Part shown: positions 32,749 to 34,688 of the stretch, in pieces
How the letters are laid out: the number at the start of each line of letters is the position of its first letter
Numbering within the stretch: the first letter of the stretch is position 1
Translations under genes and position numbers: made by a program
The notes under the pieces: generated by a model
The model's input: the letters and a program-made list of their open reading frames with translations, nothing else
Database searches by the model: none
Told to the model about the DNA's origin: nothing
Virus record (IMG/VR): IMGVR_UViG_3300046167_000118
Span: 1 to 34,688 of that record
Length of the DNA: 34,688 nt
Origin: a virus
Direction: 5' to 3' (one strand)

Positions 32749-33039
32749 ATGAGACAAATCACAAAAGAGTCAGTAAAAGCCTTTTTCAATAATACTAATT
32801 ATAGTAAATCAAATACATTTATTGTAAATAATAAATTCTATTTGCATAATAATTTAATAGCCGAAATAAAAGATAATAAATTAATATTGTCTAATTGTGG
32901 TTGGTTTAGTAATACAACCAAAGAAAGATTGAACGGAATTTTAGAGTATATTGGTAAACCTTTAATATATCAAAGGAATTTTATTTGGTATTTAGAGGGT
33001 AATAAATGGAACGGAAACAGAACAGAAATAAAATTTTAA
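32749..33039 (+). CDS. Conserved small phage protein, DUF8033-like
   Basis: A 96-residue protein with KFYLHNNLIAEIKDNKLILS, then NCGWFSNTTKERLNGILEYI and FIWYLEGNKWNG. This order of motifs (LHNNLIAE, GW-x-S/T-NTTKERLNG, W-Y-L-x-G-x-x-W-x-G) is a recurring small protein in Bacteroidota phages; the family name is from memory. Its function is unknown. Its end overlaps the second phased-repeat promoter. Confidence 0.55.
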   Translation: MRQITKESVKAFFNNTNYSKSNTFIVNNKFYLHNNLIAEIKDNKLILSNCGWFSNTTKERLNGILEYIGKPLIYQRNFIWYLEGNKWNGNRTEIKF

Positions 33040-33091
33040 CATAATTTTAACATTTCTTTAACATTTAATTAAATATAAGTTTATATATTTG
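33034..33091 (+). promoter_or_regulatory. Promoter with phased TTTAACA boxes, copy B
   Basis: TTTTAACA at 33034-33041 and 33045-33052 and CTTTAACA at 33056-33063 are again 11 bases apart. A -7 box TATATTTG lies at 33084-33091. Last-box-to-box distance is 11 bases shorter than in copy A, so all boxes fall on the same helical face relative to the -7 box. The start codon at 33121 follows after 29 bases with the shared ATTAACTAAAAACAAA leader. Confidence 0.65.
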
Positions 33092-33120
33092 AGTATAAAC
33101 AAATAATTAACTAAAAACAA

Positions 33121-33225
33121 ATGAACAAACTAAAACAAAAAAATAATACAATACAATCAATTAAATATATATTATTTGGCGTTGTATTACCTATATCAAT
33201 AGTAATTTACGCTATAATATCATAA
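33121..33225 (+). CDS. Tiny single-TM protein, copy 1 of an MNKLKQ pair
   Basis: A 34-residue protein with a basic start and one membrane segment (ILFGVVLPISIVIYAIIS). It begins in an ACAAATGAACAAACTAAAAC context shared almost exactly by the next ORF. Too short for family assignment. Confidence 0.5.
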   Translation: MNKLKQKNNTIQSIKYILFGVVLPISIVIYAIIS

Positions 33226-33245
33226 TAACTAATAAAACAAAACAA

Positions 33246-33371
33246 ATGAACAAACTAAAACAACAGGACAAAACAACTTTAACAGGTTTAGCAATAGTTA
33301 CAGGTTTAATTCTTCCGATGCTCTCATTTATTATAATAGAGATAATCAACGGAGCTAAAATATATATCTAA
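33246..33371 (+). CDS. Tiny single-TM protein, copy 2 of an MNKLKQ pair
   Basis: A 41-residue protein starting MNKLKQ and containing a membrane segment (LAIVTGLILPMLSFIIIEII). Its 5' end duplicates that of the previous gene while the rest differs. Its stop overlaps the next start (TAATG). Confidence 0.5.
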   Translation: MNKLKQQDKTTLTGLAIVTGLILPMLSFIIIEIINGAKIYI

Positions 33372-33556
33372 TGAGTATAAAAGTTACAAATACAAATCTA
33401 GTTATTATTGAGAAAAATAATACTATTAAGGTTTATACATTAAAAGAATATATAAAACTTAAAAGAGATAATAAAATAATTAACCAAATTAACAAAGCTT
33501 TTAAATATATTACAATTACTTTAATTGGTGCAATGTTATATAATATAATTAAATAA
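33371..33556 (+). CDS. Small protein with C-terminal TM segment
   Basis: A 61-residue protein with a polar N-terminal half and a C-terminal hydrophobic tail (YITITLIGAMLYNIIK). It is coupled to the previous gene and two bases before the next. Unknown function. Confidence 0.5.
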   Translation: MSIKVTNTNLVIIEKNNTIKVYTLKEYIKLKRDNKIINQINKAFKYITITLIGAMLYNIIK

Positions 33557-33557
33557 T

Positions 33558-33824
33558 ATGAATGATAATAAAAAGGTCTTAGAGTGGTTCAATAACTTTA
33601 CAGACTATATACAAAACAATAATACTAACTTATATAATCAGGCTTGTAAATATGCTGATGATATAGAAAACGAAGAGACAACAGACAACGGTTATAATGT
33701 TGAGCAAGTCAAAGAGTATTATTTAAATAGTGGATTTCCTAAATATTTAGAAGAACCTTTTTTGTCTGAATACTCAAATTTGGATTGGATAGAATACGCA
33801 AACGAAACAGAATTAGAATTATAA
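33558..33824 (+). CDS. Small acidic protein
   Basis: An 88-residue acidic, Asn/Tyr-rich protein (MNDNKKVLEWFNNFTDYIQN...). The acidic stretch DDIENEETTDNGYNVE and the low predicted charge could suit a host-factor inhibitor, but there is no recognisable family. Confidence 0.5.
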   Translation: MNDNKKVLEWFNNFTDYIQNNNTNLYNQACKYADDIENEETTDNGYNVEQVKEYYLNSGFPKYLEEPFLSEYSNLDWIEYANETELEL

Positions 33825-33828
33825 AACA

Positions 33829-33927
33829 ATGATAGAATATATACTAAACCCTTTTATTATAGTTAACTTTGGTTATATGATAACTGCTATAATAATAACA
33901 TTAATAATTAAAAATAAAAACAAATGA
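33829..33927 (+). CDS. Tiny single-TM protein
   Basis: A 32-residue protein almost wholly occupied by one membrane segment (FGYMITAIIITLIIKNK), overlapping the next start (ATGA). Supported only by packing. Confidence 0.45.
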   Translation: MIEYILNPFIIVNFGYMITAIIITLIIKNKNK

Positions 33928-34100
33928 CAAGAGCAGAAATAAAAGAAGCTTTAATTCATTACTATGAAATAGATTTAAATAATTGTTTGTTTAATTCTAA
34001 AGACTGGATAAATGAATTGTCTAAAGCCTTAACAGATAAAGAATATTTAAACAACTTTAAAGAAGAATATAAAAACTATATAGAATTTATTAACCAATAA
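33924..34100 (+). CDS. Small acidic helical protein
   Basis: A 58-residue protein (MTRAEIKEALIHYYEIDLNN...) coupled by ATGA to the membrane peptide before it. Rich in acidic and aromatic residues; unknown function. Confidence 0.5.
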   Translation: MTRAEIKEALIHYYEIDLNNCLFNSKDWINELSKALTDKEYLNNFKEEYKNYIEFINQ

Positions 34101-34112
34101 ACAATTAAACAA

Positions 34113-34394
34113 ATGACAAAAGAAGAACTGAAACAAGAAATAAAAGAACTTAAACAACAATTAAAAGAATCTAAACAAAATACCTACATACATGAAACAA
34201 ATCATCTCTATTGTCAAGATGGGGAAATGTATATAAGTTTTGGTGATGTTGGAAAAAATGAAAGATGGTTGGTCTGGAATACAGACAGCTTGTTTAAAGA
34301 CTTACCATTTATAATTAATCAAGTAGTAAAACAAAATAAAAAGATGCAAAAAATGTATTTAAATAATATAAAAGAAGAATTAAAAGAGATGTAA
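34113..34394 (+). CDS. Small coiled-coil protein, last gene before terminator
   Basis: A 93-residue protein with an N-terminal charged coiled coil (MTKEELKQEIKELKQQLKES) and a more compact middle (GEMYISFGDVGKNERWLVWN). It is the final gene before a strong terminator. No family recognised. Confidence 0.6.
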   Translation: MTKEELKQEIKELKQQLKESKQNTYIHETNHLYCQDGEMYISFGDVGKNERWLVWNTDSLFKDLPFIINQVVKQNKKMQKMYLNNIKEELKEM

Positions 34395-34420
34395 AAGAAT
34401 TTGTTTTGGTTAGTCAAAAG

Positions 34421-34454
34421 AGGGGTTAAAACTTAGGTTTTAGCCCTTTTTTTT
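34421..34454 (+). terminator. Strong rho-independent terminator at the right end
   Basis: GGGTTAAAAC (34423-34432) pairs with GTTTTAGCCC (34437-34446) around a TTAG loop, extended at the base, then a run of eight T's. It closes the small-gene unit. Confidence 0.9.
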
Positions 34455-34523
34455 ATACGCTTTATTTACTGCGTTTATTTTTTAATTGTTTGATAATGAG
34501 ATATTATATATAGTGATATTGGA

Positions 34524-34688
34524 ACAACCTCATTTAAGCTCATTTAAGAGCCTTTTATTACCTCCTCTATACATACATACCTTTATTTAAATATCTTTTG
34601 TTAAACATAGCTTAAAACGATTCAGAATATATTATTTTAATGTAATTATATAGTAATTTAACGTAAATTGGAGATTGGCTGAGGTAAG
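34524..34688. repeat. Terminal direct repeat, right copy
   Basis: Repeats bases 1-164 with one substitution and one added G, both near the inner end. Together with the left copy it indicates circular closure or a terminally redundant molecule. Confidence 0.9.

Noticed and set aside
34489-34522. Possible promoter TTTG-N22-GATATTGG before the contig join
   Set aside because: Spacing and -7 match are both off compared with the three good TATATTGC promoters.

Overview
The window is very probably one complete, essentially unit-length genome of a tailed phage (siphovirus-like) infecting a member of the Bacteroidota, most likely a flavobacterium. Bases 1-164 recur at 34524-34688 with one substitution and one indel, so the contig closes on itself at about 34.52 kb. 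All convincing genes are on the + strand. The DNA is strongly AT-rich, start codons lack Shine-Dalgarno sequences, and several promoters have the Bacteroidota arrangement (a -33 TTTG and a -7 box TATATTGC or TAnnTTTG). The protein families (XkdF-like protease with a C-terminal extension, M15 endolysin, three-TM holin, phage DnaA-like HTH protein, RusA) also fit. No integrase, repressor, DNA polymerase, tRNA or CRISPR array was recognised, so a strictly lytic phage relying on the host polymerase is the simplest reading.

Layout. 1-563: non-coding leader with small inverted and direct repeats. 564-7913: tail module, with a tail-assembly chaperone that has a likely -1 frameshifted extension, tail completion/joining candidates, two long tail genes each broken by one frameshift, and the tape measure. 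7949-10484: prohead protease, small Cys-rich protein, acidic scaffold, major capsid. 10562-14374: tail tube candidate, neck-type protein, portal with a C-terminal extension, connector candidate, small proteins. 14379-18106: three tandem paralogous receptor-binding/tail-fibre-like genes, the first broken twice. 18143-21212: conserved late protein, TM/coiled-coil protein, secreted thioredoxin-like protein, outer-membrane beta-barrel-like protein, M15 endolysin, three-TM holin. 21414-29499: early/replication module, with a catalytically degenerate M15-like protein, ERF annealing protein, SSB, RecA-fold ATPase, RusA resolvase, sigma-like protein, metallophosphoesterase, DUF5664-type nucleotide enzyme, PD-(D/E)XK-like nuclease, FEN-type exonuclease and DnaA domain IV-like protein. 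29513-31118: terminase. 31122-31445: a non-coding control region with six GTTTAAYATTA repeats, a palindrome, and three TTTTAACA boxes at 11-bp spacing ahead of a promoter. 31475-34394: very small unknown genes, many acidic or membrane-spanning, with a second copy of the phased-repeat promoter at 33034-33091.

How it fits together. A plausible scheme (inference) is that host RNA polymerase reads the early and small-gene promoters. The phage DnaA-like protein, ATPase, SSB, ERF, RusA and FEN proteins then redirect host replication, and the sigma-like protein may help switch to late genes. Terminase and head/tail genes build the particle, and holin plus M15 peptidase lyse the cell. Three observations most deserve follow-up: the repeat-rich region behind terL, the 15-bp start-site motif CGTTATCAnAnTATG shared by four morphogenesis genes, and the degenerate M15 protein opening the early region. 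The frameshifts in long structural genes look mainly like residual single-base assembly errors, but the U7-associated one in the chaperone looks programmed.
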